Of a stretch of 64,000 bases of DNA, positions 1 to 9,502 are shown in pieces. A model generated the notes under the pieces. The model made no database searches. It was not told the origin of the DNA and saw only the letters and a program-made list of their open reading frames with translations. The first letter of the stretch is position 1. Every line of letters starts with the position of its first letter. The stretch is from Cafeteria roenbergensis (taxonomy: Eukaryota; Sar; Bigyra; Bicosoecida; Cafeteriaceae). Where the stretch lies: the NCBI GenBank assembly GCA_008330645.1, contig VLTN01000024.1, forward strand, positions 186,001-250,000. The letters are read 5' to 3'. A program made the translations under genes and the position numbers.

Positions 1-63
1 TGAGGGGCCTGCCCCCAGCTGCGCAGGCTTCACGCACACTTGCATTCACGAAGCAAACGCGCG

Positions 64-1551
64 CTATGGCAGCGCCGAGTCGTACACCTGACGCACGTTG
101 ATGTTCAGCCGGAGGCAGCTTGCGAACGCCGCAAAGGCGGCCTCCTCTTCAGGACAGCCCGGTGCCCACAAGGGGTCCTCTGCCGCCACACTCGGCGCCA
201 CCGCTGCAACGCTGGCACCACTGGCCACGGGCAAACTCTCGCCCCGCCCTCCGCCCGCGGAAGCGGCTCCGCCGCCTGTCGCGGCGCCAAAGAGCCCCTC
301 CGGGCACGTGTGAGGCACCACCAGCGCCACCCCGTGCACCGCGAGCCTGGCCTGCCCGGCCATGACCACAACGTCGCCTGACCTCAGCAGCAGAGCAGTG
401 GGCTCTTCGCTCCTGTCTGCGCCCCCCAGCAGGAACACGGCGGCACAGCCGACGCTCATGGAGACCACCGGCCGCTCGCGCGCTGCCTCTGCGTCGTCAA
501 CGTGCCCGCCCATGGAGTTGCCGCTGCCGCTCTTTCGCTGTCTCTGGGCCGCACGGGCAGAGCCGCAGGCCGCCGGGGCAGCTTCGCCGCCGTTGGGCCC
601 CGCTGCCCTTGAGCCGAGGGCTGGCGCCACGTGGTAGAGGTTGACAATCCCTGCCTCCGGAACAACTGGCTCCCCGACGGCTGCAGCCGACCGCACGCCC
701 CACTCGCACACTTCCAGCGGCGGCGAGACAGCGCCAGCCGGACGCCCGCACCCCCGCCTCGCGGCGCCGTCCTCCCCTCGCGGCAGCCCGTCGTACTCGC
801 GCCTGGTCCAGTCGTACCGCACTCCAATCGTTGCCCAGGTCACTCGCCGCAGCGCTGAGAACTCGGCCGCCACAGCGCCCGCCGGACCCGGGGCAGCCCC
901 GTCCCCGCCCCCGCCCGCCTCGGCAGCCCTGGCCGCAGCCCACGCTCGCCACTCCCGCTCCCACAGGCCCGCTTCGCAGCCGTGGCCCTTGGAGCCGTCG
1001 ATGTCCACATTGCGGTGAAACGCCGGCTCGACGTATCGCCGAAGAGACGCCCGGACCCACCTCGCTTGCTCCTGCGGAGCCAAGCGGGCGGGAAGCACCC
1101 AGAGCCCTGGGCGCCCGGGCACGGCCACCGCAGTGGCTGGCGCCGGAGCGCTCGCGACGGCGGCTCGAGGGTCGAACGTCGGCGGGAGGAGATCCCGCCA
1201 CGGCTCCCCGCTCTCCCCGGCGCTGAGGGCGGCCCACGCCCGCTCGGCAGCCGCCTCTGCAGCCGCCCGGAAGGCCTCCTCGACCCTGGTGTAGCCGTCG
1301 CTGGCGAGCTTGGCCGCCCGCCGATCGGCCTCCTCAGCCGCCGTCGCCGCCGCGCCACACAGGACATCCAGCGGCGCCCTGGACAGAGGAACCTTTGCAC
1401 CATCGTGCGACACAAACTTTCGCTTCGGCGTGATGCGCCTGAGCAGGCGCGACAGCCTGCTTCTCAGCGCTGCTCGGGCTTCCATCGGTGAGCCGCTCGC
1501 CTCGACCGCGCCGAGCTCTTCGCGCAGCCTCGCCGCCTCTGCCCCGAGCAT
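64..1551 (-). CDS. ALKBH1: AlkB-family Fe(II)/2-oxoglutarate dioxygenase, ALKBH1-like
   Basis: Single-exon protein of 495 residues from the first in-frame ATG; the frame stays open upstream but begins there with GTG. The C-terminal half holds the AlkB signature: GIVNLYH, then the iron ligands H350-x-D352 in GGHVDD, a distal H406 in AVHGV, and R481/R487 in RLNINVR, the R-x5-R that binds 2-oxoglutarate and substrate. The flanking text (VTWATIGVRYDW, VSMSVGCAAVFLLGG, ALLLRSGDVVVMAG) follows ALKBH1 more closely than ALKBH2/3. ALKBH1 proteins demethylate tRNA and possibly DNA in nucleus and mitochondria; the substrate here is not visible. A Gly/Ala-rich insert of about 40 residues lies between NLYH and GGHVDD, and the first 130 residues are Ala/Arg-rich. 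The gene is divergent from the cyclophilin gene across 280 bp. Confidence 0.86.
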   Translation of the reverse strand: MLGAEAARLREELGAVEASGSPMEARAALRSRLSRLLRRITPKRKFVSHDGAKVPLSRAPLDVLCGAAATAAEEADRRAAKLASDGYTRVEEAFRAAAEAAAERAWAALSAGESGEPWRDLLPPTFDPRAAVASAPAPATAVAVPGRPGLWVLPARLAPQEQARWVRASLRRYVEPAFHRNVDIDGSKGHGCEAGLWEREWRAWAAARAAEAGGGGDGAAPGPAGAVAAEFSALRRVTWATIGVRYDWTRREYDGLPRGEDGAARRGCGRPAGAVSPPLEVCEWGVRSAAAVGEPVVPEAGIVNLYHVAPALGSRAAGPNGGEAAPAACGSARAAQRQRKSGSGNSMGGHVDDAEAARERPVVSMSVGCAAVFLLGGADRSEEPTALLLRSGDVVVMAGQARLAVHGVALVVPHTCPEGLFGAATGGGAASAGGGRGESLPVASGASVAAVAPSVAAEDPLWAPGCPEEEAAFAAFASCLRLNINVRQVYDSALP

Positions 1552-1831
1552 CGACGCTAGCGGGTTTCCAGCCGGCACTCTGGGGGGATGCGCGGCGTGC
1601 TCTCGCGGCGGCGGCGACGGCGTCGCGAAAACGCGGCGGTAGAGCCAAACACGGCTCGGTTCTGCCGTCCAAGGCCCTTAGCGCGCTGCCGCGCGCCCCA
1701 TGCCGGCTCGCACCCGCCCCCACACAGCCAACGCCAGCAGCAGCGCTCGCTTGCACGCGCACCAGCGCGCTCCTGACTTGCCTTCTCGCAATCGGAAGCC
1801 TGCCAAGGCTGCGCTCGGCCGAGAAAGGGCA

Positions 1832-3505
1832 ATGGCGTCCTCGGCCGCTCCCCAGGCTCGCGGCACTGTGTTTCTGGACCTCTCCATTGGGGGAAACGCT
1901 CCCGAGCGCGTCGAGTTTCGGCTGTTCGACGCGTCCGTCCCCAAGACCGCGGCGAACTTCCGCGCGCTTTGCACGGGCTCGGCTGGCACGGATCCCAAGT
2001 CCGGCAAGCGGCTCCACTATAAGGGCTCGCTGTTCCACCGCGTGATCCCGGGCTTCATGCTGCAGGGCGGGGACGTTGTGTCGGGCGACGGGCGGGGCTG
2101 CGCCTCGTCTTTCGGCGGCAGCTTTCCGGACGAGGACTTGAGCGGGCGCCATGACCGGCCATTTCTGCTCTCCATGGCCAACAGCGGGCCCAACACGAAC
2201 GGGTGCCAGTTTTTCGTCACGCTTGCGCCGGCTCCGCACCTGGACGGCGTTCACGTGATCTTCGGGGAGGCGCTTACGGGGCAGGGCACCTTGCGCAGAG
2301 CAGAGATGGTTGAGACCGACGCCCAGGACCGCCCAGCCGCCCTTGAGTCAGTCCGCATCGTGGACTGCGGAGAGGTGCCCGGCCCTGCTGCTCAATGCAA
2401 GGACGCCAGCGGGCCGTCGTCGCGCTCAGCCTCGCCCAGCCCCGGGGCGGCTCCGGCGGACTGGCGGCTTGAGGGCAGGGGCAGGCACAGCCGGCGGCGG
2501 GGACGCGGCCGATCGACCAGCAGGGGAAGCTCTGCATCCCAATCAGTCTCCGGCGGGTCTGGCCGTGGTGGGGGGGCAAACGCTCGTGACGGAGGCGGCG
2601 GCGGCGGGGGCGGCGCAGCTCGCCCAGGCAGCCGGAGTCCGCGGCCCCAGCGCCCGCCCTCTCCGGCCCACCGCGGGCGCGGTCGCGACTATAGTCGTTC
2701 GCGCTCGCGCAGTGGGAGCGATAGCCGCGGCAGAGGCGTCAGCAGGTCGCCGGGCGCAGCTCGCGGCAGAGCTCGCTCTGGCAGGGGCTTTGACCGCTCC
2801 CGCCGCAGCCGCAGCCGCAGCAGCAGCCGCAGCCACAGCCCCGTTGCTCGCTCCAGCCGGGGCCGGCACAGCGGGCGGCATCGCAGCCGCAGCCGCAGCC
2901 GCAGTCCCGTTGCTCGCTCCAGCCGGGGCCGGCACAGCAGGCGGCATCGCAGCCGCAGCCGCAGCCGCAGCCGCAGCCCGGGCGGCCGTGGCGGCTTCGG
3001 CGACGTCGGCCCTCAGGCGTTCCTTGACCGGCGGACGACGAGCAGTGCTGCACGGGTCCGAGGCAGCGGCGACTGGCGAGGCGCCAGCGCCCATGCCAGT
3101 GGCGAGGGGGGGGGTGCGCGGCCGAGGGTGCGGGTTGATGCCGCAGGGAGGACGATCAAGGGCCGTGGCCAGTCGAGGTTCGGCCAGGCCCCAGGCTCGT
3201 TCGTGGGCGGCCCCGCCGGGTCCGCGCGGGCGCCCAGGCCGGCCCGCAGGGTGCCTCGCGGCGGGGGCAGGCACCAGGACCAGCACCGGGCGGCAGTTAT
3301 CGTGGACCGTTGGCGCCCGGCGGACAGCGTCGACGGGCCCGGACGGGACGCGAGCGGCCGCGCGCGAGAGCGGTCCGGGCGGCGCGCGCTCTCTGGCCGC
3401 GACGAGGATCGCAGGCTCGCTGCGCGCTCGCGATCCCCCGGGCAAGCGCACTCGCACGCCGCGTCGGCTGCGAACGACGAAGCAGCTGCCAGGCCCGAGG
3501 ACTGA
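1832..3505 (+). CDS. SR-cyclophilin: peptidyl-prolyl isomerase with Arg-Ser-rich tail
   Basis: Protein of 557 residues, starting at an ATG that opens directly into the domain. Residues 10-175 are a full cyclophilin domain. FHRVIPGFMLQGGD carries catalytic R70 with F75, M76 and Q78, and MANSGPNTNGCQFFVT is intact. The cyclosporin-contact tryptophan of human CypA is His (H136 in PHLDGVHVIFG), as in large nuclear cyclophilins such as PPIG and NKTR. The loop GTDPKSGKRLHYKGS has the insertion seen in divergent-loop cyclophilins. From about residue 215 to 460 the chain is rich in SR/RS dipeptides, then basic and disordered. Such proteins sit in nuclear speckles and act on splicing factors and RNA polymerase II complexes; that role is inferred from family. 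The tail contains a perfect-frame 22-residue duplication. No intron is needed. Confidence 0.9.
   Translation: MASSAAPQARGTVFLDLSIGGNAPERVEFRLFDASVPKTAANFRALCTGSAGTDPKSGKRLHYKGSLFHRVIPGFMLQGGDVVSGDGRGCASSFGGSFPDEDLSGRHDRPFLLSMANSGPNTNGCQFFVTLAPAPHLDGVHVIFGEALTGQGTLRRAEMVETDAQDRPAALESVRIVDCGEVPGPAAQCKDASGPSSRSASPSPGAAPADWRLEGRGRHSRRRGRGRSTSRGSSASQSVSGGSGRGGGANARDGGGGGGGGAARPGSRSPRPQRPPSPAHRGRGRDYSRSRSRSGSDSRGRGVSRSPGAARGRARSGRGFDRSRRSRSRSSSRSHSPVARSSRGRHSGRHRSRSRSRSPVARSSRGRHSRRHRSRSRSRSRSPGGRGGFGDVGPQAFLDRRTTSSAARVRGSGDWRGASAHASGEGGGARPRVRVDAAGRTIKGRGQSRFGQAPGSFVGGPAGSARAPRPARRVPRGGGRHQDQHRAAVIVDRWRPADSVDGPGRDASGRARERSGRRALSGRDEDRRLAARSRSPGQAHSHAASAANDEAAARPED
2840..2971 (+). repeat. Two-copy 66-bp tandem repeat in the RS domain
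   Basis: Two consecutive 66-bp units (2840-2905 and 2906-2971) differ by only a few bases. Each encodes a 22-residue block beginning PVARSSRGRH and ending in RS dipeptides. They lie inside the cyclophilin RS tail and keep frame, so they look like a recent unit duplication. Confidence 0.85.
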
Positions 3506-3768
3506 GCGGCGCCTCCCCCGCAGCGAGCTTCGGTGGCGGCGCGAGCGCGCCCTGGCACGGACGGTATCGTGGCAGCCCCATTTCTACAGCCCGCCCTAAA
3601 GGATTGCGAGCCGCCAAATCTATGCTCACGCGACAGTCACCGAGCACCGTGCCGAAACCACAGTTGCTTGCAGAATGCAAAATAGTGCGCGCACGCTGCG
3701 CAAACACTGCCGCCACCGCGCTCCAGCCCCACCCGGTCGCCGGAGGCCCCACTCGCGACCAGGGGCGC

Positions 3769-6320
3769 ATGGCGGACAAAAAGCTTGCGGTGCCTCGGGG
3801 CGAGGATGATCTGCTCGTGGGCGCCCGCATGCACGTGCGAGCTGCTTTGGCAAAGCGGCTGGTTGCAGGCGCCTCGACGCCGCCCAGCGCTCCGATTCCG
3901 GCGCCCAGCACCCCTGCGGAGCGCATGCTCGACGATTTCCTGGTGGGGCGGGGCCTTCACGTCACGCGCTCCGTGATCTGGCCTGAGGCGACGCGGGTTG
4001 CCGGCGCAGGCGGCGCTGCCGCCGTTGGAGGCGTCCCGGGCGCAGACGCGCCGCTTGAGGCCGCAGCGGGCCTCTACAGCGCGCACACAAACAGCCGCGA
4101 CAGCTGTGTGCAGACAGACGCGGGTGCTTTGGGCATGGACCCGATGTCAGCGCTGGGTGAGTCTGGGGCGGCGCTGCCGTGTCCTGCGTGGCTCGAGTGC
4201 GGGCCGGACTGGCGTCTCGTTCGGCGGGCCAGAGGGCAAGGCCGCGATGCCCGCTCGGGATGCATGCCGTGGCTCCACTGCGCGCGCTGCCACGCCGGGC
4301 CCGCCCCCCTTCCCGGCGGCGGAAGGCACAGGCGCTTGGCGGGGCCGTTTCTCGCTGCGTCTGCGATTGTCCCGCGCTGTCAGACAGCGCCGACGGCGGG
4401 CGCCCCCTCGCCCGCGCCGCACCCACGGCACCCCATTGGCGTTTCGCTCTGGCTGCTGTGCTGCCGCCGCCTGTGCCTTCCGCCGCCTCCCACGCCCCCC
4501 CCCCGCCCTTCCCATCACTCCGCACCCTTCCCCACACGTAATCCGGCGCAGACCTGCGCCTGGCCGAGATTGACCGCCGTCGGGGCGTCGACGCCTCTCG
4601 CCGCGCACGGGAGGCTGCAGCGAGCGCGGACGCCCGCGTTGCCGCGGCAGAGAAGGAGGCGGCCTCGCGGGCAGAGCGGCGCCTCAGCGCGGAGTGGTCG
4701 GAGCGGCGGGAGCGAGAGACGCGCCGGGCGCGCATGGAGGGCGAGGCCGCCGCGACCGCCAGGCTGGAGGGATTCGTGAAGGAGGAGGTGGCGCGGCTGA
4801 GGAGGGCGCGGGCCCAGGCGGCGAGGGAGCGAGAGGAAGCCGCCGACGCCGCCCGGCGAGAGCGGGAGGGGCTGGAGGAGGAGCGACGCGCTATCAGGGA
4901 GGAGGCGCTTCGCCGCCTGGAGGAGGAGGGAAGGGCCAGCAAGGACGTCGGCAGGCGGCGGGAGGAGGCGCTGCGGGCGGCGGAGGCAAGAGAGGCGGCC
5001 GCCACGGAGGCCCTGGCGGAGGTCGAGCGAGAGCGCCGCCGCCTGCGGGCGGCCAGGGGCGAGGTGGAGGAGCAGGTGGAGGCGCGCGTGCGGGCAGCGG
5101 AGGTCGCGCTGCGGGCAGACCTTGAGGCCAGGGAGGCGGCTGCTGGGGAGGCGGAGGGGAGGGTGAGGCGAGCGGCCGAGGCAGCGAAGGAGGCGGAGCG
5201 GCGCGCGGAGGAGGCGGAGGCAGAGGCGGCAAGGGAGCGGGCGTCCGGGGCGGCCGCGAGGGAGGAGGCGGCCAAGGCGAGGTCCGACGCCGCTGCGGTG
5301 CGTGTCGAGCTTCGGGCGATGCAGGGGCGGTGCGACCGGCTGGCGGCGTCCCTTGTGGCGGTTTCGGGGGAGCGCGACGCGGCGGCGCTGGAGGGGGGCC
5401 GCACGGGCGGCCGGCTCGCGGCGAGCCAGCGGGCGTGGGAGGGGGAGCGCGATCAGCTGCGGCGTGAGGCCGAGGCCGCTCGGTCCAGCGCCCGGCGCGC
5501 GGAGGAGGAGGCGGCCGAGGCCATGCAGGCGCTGCGCGACGCCGAAGCTGCGTGGCGGAGCGACGCTGAGAAGAGGGAGGGCCAGCAGCGAGAGGCTCTG
5601 GCCGAGGCGCGGCGGGCGGGCCGGGAGGACGCGGCTGCGGCGCGCGCCGAGGCCGAGAGGGCGTGGGCGGAGGTGGCTGCCAGGGCGAGCGAGGCGGAGG
5701 CGGCCCAGCGGGAGGCGGACACGGAGCGTGTGGCGCGGATGGTTGCCGCAGAGGAAGCGGCGAGGCTCACGCAGCTGCTGGCCGCAGCGCGGCGCAGCGT
5801 CCCGATGGGACGGGGGCAGCAGCACGCCGGGAGGGGGCGGTGGGGGGGCGACGCGGTGTGGGAGCGCGAGGGCTGGCAGGCGGCCCCTCCGCATCGGGCC
5901 GGGCACGTGCCCGAGAGGTCAGCGCTTGCTGCGGAGCCGCCAGCCGCGCCCGCTCCCGCCCGCGGCAGCAGCCAGCCCGAGCGACGCGACCAAGCCCAAG
6001 GCGTCGCCTCGACCGGTTCACGCGGGCAGCGCGGCGACTCGCGTGCTGCTGCCCAGGGCCCGCGCGCTGCCGCGCCCGCTGCGCCGGCCCCAACGCGCCC
6101 TCAAGTCACGTCCCTTGCGTTGGCGCCCCAAGCCCGGGACGCTCCGGCCTCGCGCCAGGCCTCGCCTCCGCCAGAGCGTGCCTCGGAACCCTCGCCAACG
6201 CCTGGGCACGTCCATTCTGGCCCGGAGCCAGACCCGATGCTGTCTCTCAACCCAAGCGAAGTGCAGTCTCCCGCGGACGCTGCTGGGGCGTCCTCCGCCG
6301 GATCCGCGTCGTGGTACTGA
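3769..6320 (+). CDS. LisH-type/coiled-coil protein, OFD1-like (centriole/basal body candidate)
   Basis: Two exons, 3769-4156 and 4552-6320, joined across a 395-bp GTGAGT...GCGCAG intron, give 718 residues. Exon 1 ends in phase 1 and the join reads SAL-D-LRLAEIDRRRG, continuous with a long helix. The N-terminal part has two amphipathic stretches: MHVRAALAKRLVAG, then RMLDDFLVGRGLHVTRSV with IWPEA. Their order and hydrophobic spacing resemble the LisH region of OFD1, where a short leucine-rich helix precedes a GYEYxxSVFxPES segment. Residues about 130-470 are almost uninterrupted Glu/Arg/Ala coiled coil, and the last 170 residues are Pro/Ala/Ser-rich and disordered. OFD1 proteins sit at centriole distal ends and basal bodies. 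The coiled-coil call is firm; the OFD1 assignment is inference from the N-terminus and overall architecture and could be wrong. Confidence 0.6.
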
Positions 6321-6977
6321 CTCGGCTTGTGCGCCACCCGCCTTACTGCGCGTGCTTGCTTCATTTCGTTTCTTCTTCGTTGCGATTGGAGCACCTGTCT
6401 CGAGCAGCTCGCTCTGGTTTCGCCCGCTGCAGCACCAACACGTCGGGCCCTGGCTCAGGTGCAACATCACTCGCTGCAATCCAACGCAATGTCGCCTTTT
6501 CGCGGCAGCAACGCGCTTGCGCCACGGTGTCGCAGCCCCCAGGCTCGCGGTTTGCCTTCGTGGCCGCCCCCCCGGGGTGCGATCCGAGTTGGCCGGCCCG
6601 TGGGTCCTGCGAGGAGCCAACTTGCAGGCCTTTGCCGCCGTGATTCTTCGCTCCGGCTCTGCAGCACGTGGTGCGCGCAAGCTAGGAAGATTCTTGTTGG
6701 CTTGTCCGCCACGCGGGCCATGCGCCGTGCTTCCCAGGAGCAAGTCTGGCATTGCTCGCGCACCGGGCGGCAGGGTGCGAGCGGCGCTCCGCGCGGGAGT
6801 TGGGCTGGTCCGCAACGCAAGCGACCCGCGCGCGTTGCCGCGACATGGCTCAGAGCGCGGTCGCTGCCCACTCTGAGGCCACGTCCAGCAGCAGGTCGCA
6901 CTTGCACAGAGGAAGCGGGGCCTCGCCGAACGTTGGACGCCATCCCCGCCGGCCCCAATCTACGCTCCCGGCCTGGG
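6321..6977. other. Gap before the SBP2-like gene; possible 5' coding extension
   Basis: About 660 bp, visibly poorer in G+C than the flanking genes. The downstream gene's frame stays open through it, with an in-frame ATG at 6489 and others later, but the translated text (Cys/Trp-containing, no domain) looks non-coding. A CGCAG acceptor-like site ends at 6535 with no convincing GTGAG donor before it. I read it as 3' flank of the coiled-coil gene plus 5' flank of the next gene. Confidence 0.45.
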
Positions 6978-9098
6978 ATGGACCCCATGGCCACCAGCGG
7001 CGTGCCTGTGGCCGGGCGTGCGCGTCCAGCTGTGGTGACCAAGGGCCGCCCCGGCGCCGGGCAGGGCGACCGCGCCACAGGCAGCCACGGCCCGCGCTCT
7101 CCTACGCAACTACGAGGTGCTTTGCGGGTGGAAGCGGCCGCGGGTGCGGGCGAGGGTCCGGCTGTGGGGACGGCTTCCGGGACTGCAAGCACCAATTTCC
7201 CTGCGCTTGGCGGTCCAGCTCCGATGAACAGCACCGCCGGCCCGCAGCGGGACGCGGCCAGAGCCCATCCGCCAGCGGCGTCTGTGTGGCATGGCAGCGC
7301 GTCGGCGCGCTTTGAGCAGCCAGAGGCGCCACGGGCAGACCAGCCAGGCGCAGCTTCAACAAGCGGCGACCGGGCGCAGGGATCGGGATCGACAGCTGCC
7401 GCAGCGGCAAGCGCGCCCGTGATGGACGACACGCAGGCAATTCATGAAGCAGCCAACATGGTGCGCAAGGAGGCGGCGCGCATCGCGGCGGAACGCGCCG
7501 AGGCAGCCAAGGCAAGTTCGGCCGCGGACGCGACGAAGGTGAAAAAGGCGAGCCAAACCAAGCGCGAGCGCCGCGAGTTTCGCGACAGTGCACGGATTGG
7601 CGCGAAAGCAGCCGCCCCAGTCGCGCCCGTGGCGCCCGCGGTGCCAGCCTCGCCCCGGGAGGACGAGGTTGCAGCGTCGCCGTCCGGAACCGAGCCGCAG
7701 GCAGGCGCGCCACGCCGCCGTCGTCGCGGCAAGCGCGCCGGCCAGAAGCACCGCCGAGGCGGCGCGTCGTCCGTGGCGTGCTCGGGCGGGTCCGCCTCTA
7801 CCCCGGACAGCGGCTGCGACACCCACGCGGGCGGCGGAGCCGGGGGCGCTGCGGGAAGCGCGACGCTTGCTCGCTTGTCGCCCGCCTCTGCAACCTCCAC
7901 AGCGGCGCCCCACGCCGCGGGCAGGCCGCAGGCCGTCGCGCTGGTAGGAAGCCCCGTTGGAGAGGCCCCGTCACTGGGCTCCCCGAGCAGCGGCAGGAGT
8001 CTCGGAGGCGCAGGGCGGAGGGGCGGGCTCGCAAGCAGCGCTGCGACGGCGGCCGCCGCCGCTGCCCCCGCGATCACCACCGGGGCCATGGTGAGCCCGC
8101 TCAGCCGCGTGCCCGTGGTGACTTCCGACGCCGCGCTCGAGCTGGTGCGCCGGCTGCTCGCCGAGGCGGGTCTGGAGGCGGCCAAGGTGTCTCTCAAGGC
8201 CGTGACGCAGGGCAAGGCGGTCCGCCGCGTGACCTCCGAGGCGGAGCGGGTGGTCGTTCCGGGGCTGGGCAAGGTGCTTCGGCGCCTCAAGCAGCAGCAG
8301 CCACCGCGGCTGGTCATCTTCGCCAGGGACGTCGACGGGGGCGAGCGCGTCGCCAGCCTGGCTCAGCAGCTCCTCGCGGAGTCAGAGCGAACCCGCGCGC
8401 GCGTCATTGTGGCCGGAACGCGGGCCCAGCTCGGGGCGTGGACGTGCCGCTCGACGCGCAACCCCAGCGCCCCGATGGACGGCGGCCAGGCCAAGGCAGC
8501 CCACTCTTGCGTGGCAGTTTGCCAGTGCAAGGCCCTGCAAGGGAAGGTGACAGATCTGTTTCGAATGGCAGAAACGGAGAAGATTGCCATTGCGTCGGGG
8601 ATCAGCGTGCGGAGTGAGGATATGGGAGCGGGCGTCGGAGGGCCGGCCAGCCTGTCGCCCATGTCAGCTGGATCGGGTGGGCCCTCGGCGCTGGGACCCG
8701 GCTTTGCGGCTATGGGGCACCCGTCACCAATCATGGCAGGGCGACGGATCGGGGGGGGGGGCTTCGCTGCCCCTGCCAGAGGAGGAGGGGCGCGGGCGCC
8801 GCCGGGCTCCCCGCACGCGCGCATGCCAGGCTCGCCCGGTCGCTCACCGAGGTCCCGAGGCAGGCGGCACATGGGGCCGGCCCCGTCCCCCATGCTGCAC
8901 CCGGCAGTGCCCGGTGGCCTGCCCGCCGCACTCGTTCCCGGGGCCGCGCTGCCACTCCCCAGAGGCCCGGCGCAGGTCGTGGAGTTCACCAGCAACGGCG
9001 AGCGACGGGTCCGCGGGGCCACGGGCGAGTGGAAGGTGGTCCAGCCCGCTCGGCCTGGCGGGCGCGTGTTTGGGGACGACATTATCGTCAGTCGCTGA
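6978..9098 (+). CDS. L7Ae-type RNA-binding protein, SECIS-binding protein 2-like
   Basis: 706 residues from the ATG at 6978 (MDPMATSGV); the start is unsettled because the frame is open further upstream. The recognisable part is near residues 415-530: VVPGLGKVLRRLKQ, then PRLVIFARDVDG, a helix with LAQQLLAESERT, ARVIVAGTRAQLG, and a last strand/helix ending VTDLFRMAETEK. This order (GLxxVLxxLK, strand of the VIxAxD type, a variable helix, strand plus RxxLG) follows the L7Ae/kink-turn domain of SECISBP2. The basic KRERREF segment and the disordered Ser/Pro/Ala N-terminus, with TNFPALGG near residue 75, also suit that family. SBP2 binds the SECIS element of selenoprotein mRNAs and recruits the selenocysteine elongation factor to the ribosome. 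An L7Ae fold is likely; SBP2 identity is inferred. The C-terminal 190 residues are Gly/Pro-rich. Confidence 0.55.
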   Translation: MDPMATSGVPVAGRARPAVVTKGRPGAGQGDRATGSHGPRSPTQLRGALRVEAAAGAGEGPAVGTASGTASTNFPALGGPAPMNSTAGPQRDAARAHPPAASVWHGSASARFEQPEAPRADQPGAASTSGDRAQGSGSTAAAAASAPVMDDTQAIHEAANMVRKEAARIAAERAEAAKASSAADATKVKKASQTKRERREFRDSARIGAKAAAPVAPVAPAVPASPREDEVAASPSGTEPQAGAPRRRRRGKRAGQKHRRGGASSVACSGGSASTPDSGCDTHAGGGAGGAAGSATLARLSPASATSTAAPHAAGRPQAVALVGSPVGEAPSLGSPSSGRSLGGAGRRGGLASSAATAAAAAAPAITTGAMVSPLSRVPVVTSDAALELVRRLLAEAGLEAAKVSLKAVTQGKAVRRVTSEAERVVVPGLGKVLRRLKQQQPPRLVIFARDVDGGERVASLAQQLLAESERTRARVIVAGTRAQLGAWTCRSTRNPSAPMDGGQAKAAHSCVAVCQCKALQGKVTDLFRMAETEKIAIASGISVRSEDMGAGVGGPASLSPMSAGSGGPSALGPGFAAMGHPSPIMAGRRIGGGGFAAPARGGGARAPPGSPHARMPGSPGRSPRSRGRRHMGPAPSPMLHPAVPGGLPAALVPGAALPLPRGPAQVVEFTSNGERRVRGATGEWKVVQPARPGGRVFGDDIIVSR

Positions 9099-9502
9099 GC
9101 GGAGCGCTCGGTCCTGACCCCAACGGCGGCCCAGCGGCTCGTTTTACCCACCCGTTGCAAGGGCGGGCAGGCCCGGCTCGCCGCTCGAACCTCCCCCCGA
9201 CCTCGTTTCGCCGCCTCTGGCTCGGACCTCGGCCCCCGGCTTCAAACGAAACGTGGCGACTGCCGCCATGCTCGCTGATGTGTGTGTGTGTGTGTGTGTG
9301 TGTGCCCGCTTGCAGCGCTGGCGAGGCCTTCCACAGCCCTCGATGGCGCCTCGCAGCTGCCACCAAATTTGAAAACCGCCGCCGAGCCGCCGTCGTTGCC
9401 TGCCGAGGGCCCGCCCGGGCAGAGCCGCGCGACAGTCGCAGCTGCCGCCGAAGGCAGGCGCCCTCCCCAGCACGCGAGAGGCGCCGAACCGACCGAAGGA
9501 CC
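9099..9502. other. Gap upstream of the cytochrome b561-like gene
   Basis: 404 bp between two genes on the same strand, presumed 3' UTR plus promoter/5' UTR. It holds the TG microsatellite listed separately. CGCAG acceptor-like sites occur near 9356 and 9440, but no GTGAG donor precedes them. No coding signal is seen. Confidence 0.5.
9279..9304. repeat. (TG)13 microsatellite
   Basis: Thirteen uninterrupted TG units about 200 bp before the start codon of the cytochrome b561-like gene. Confidence 0.97.
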
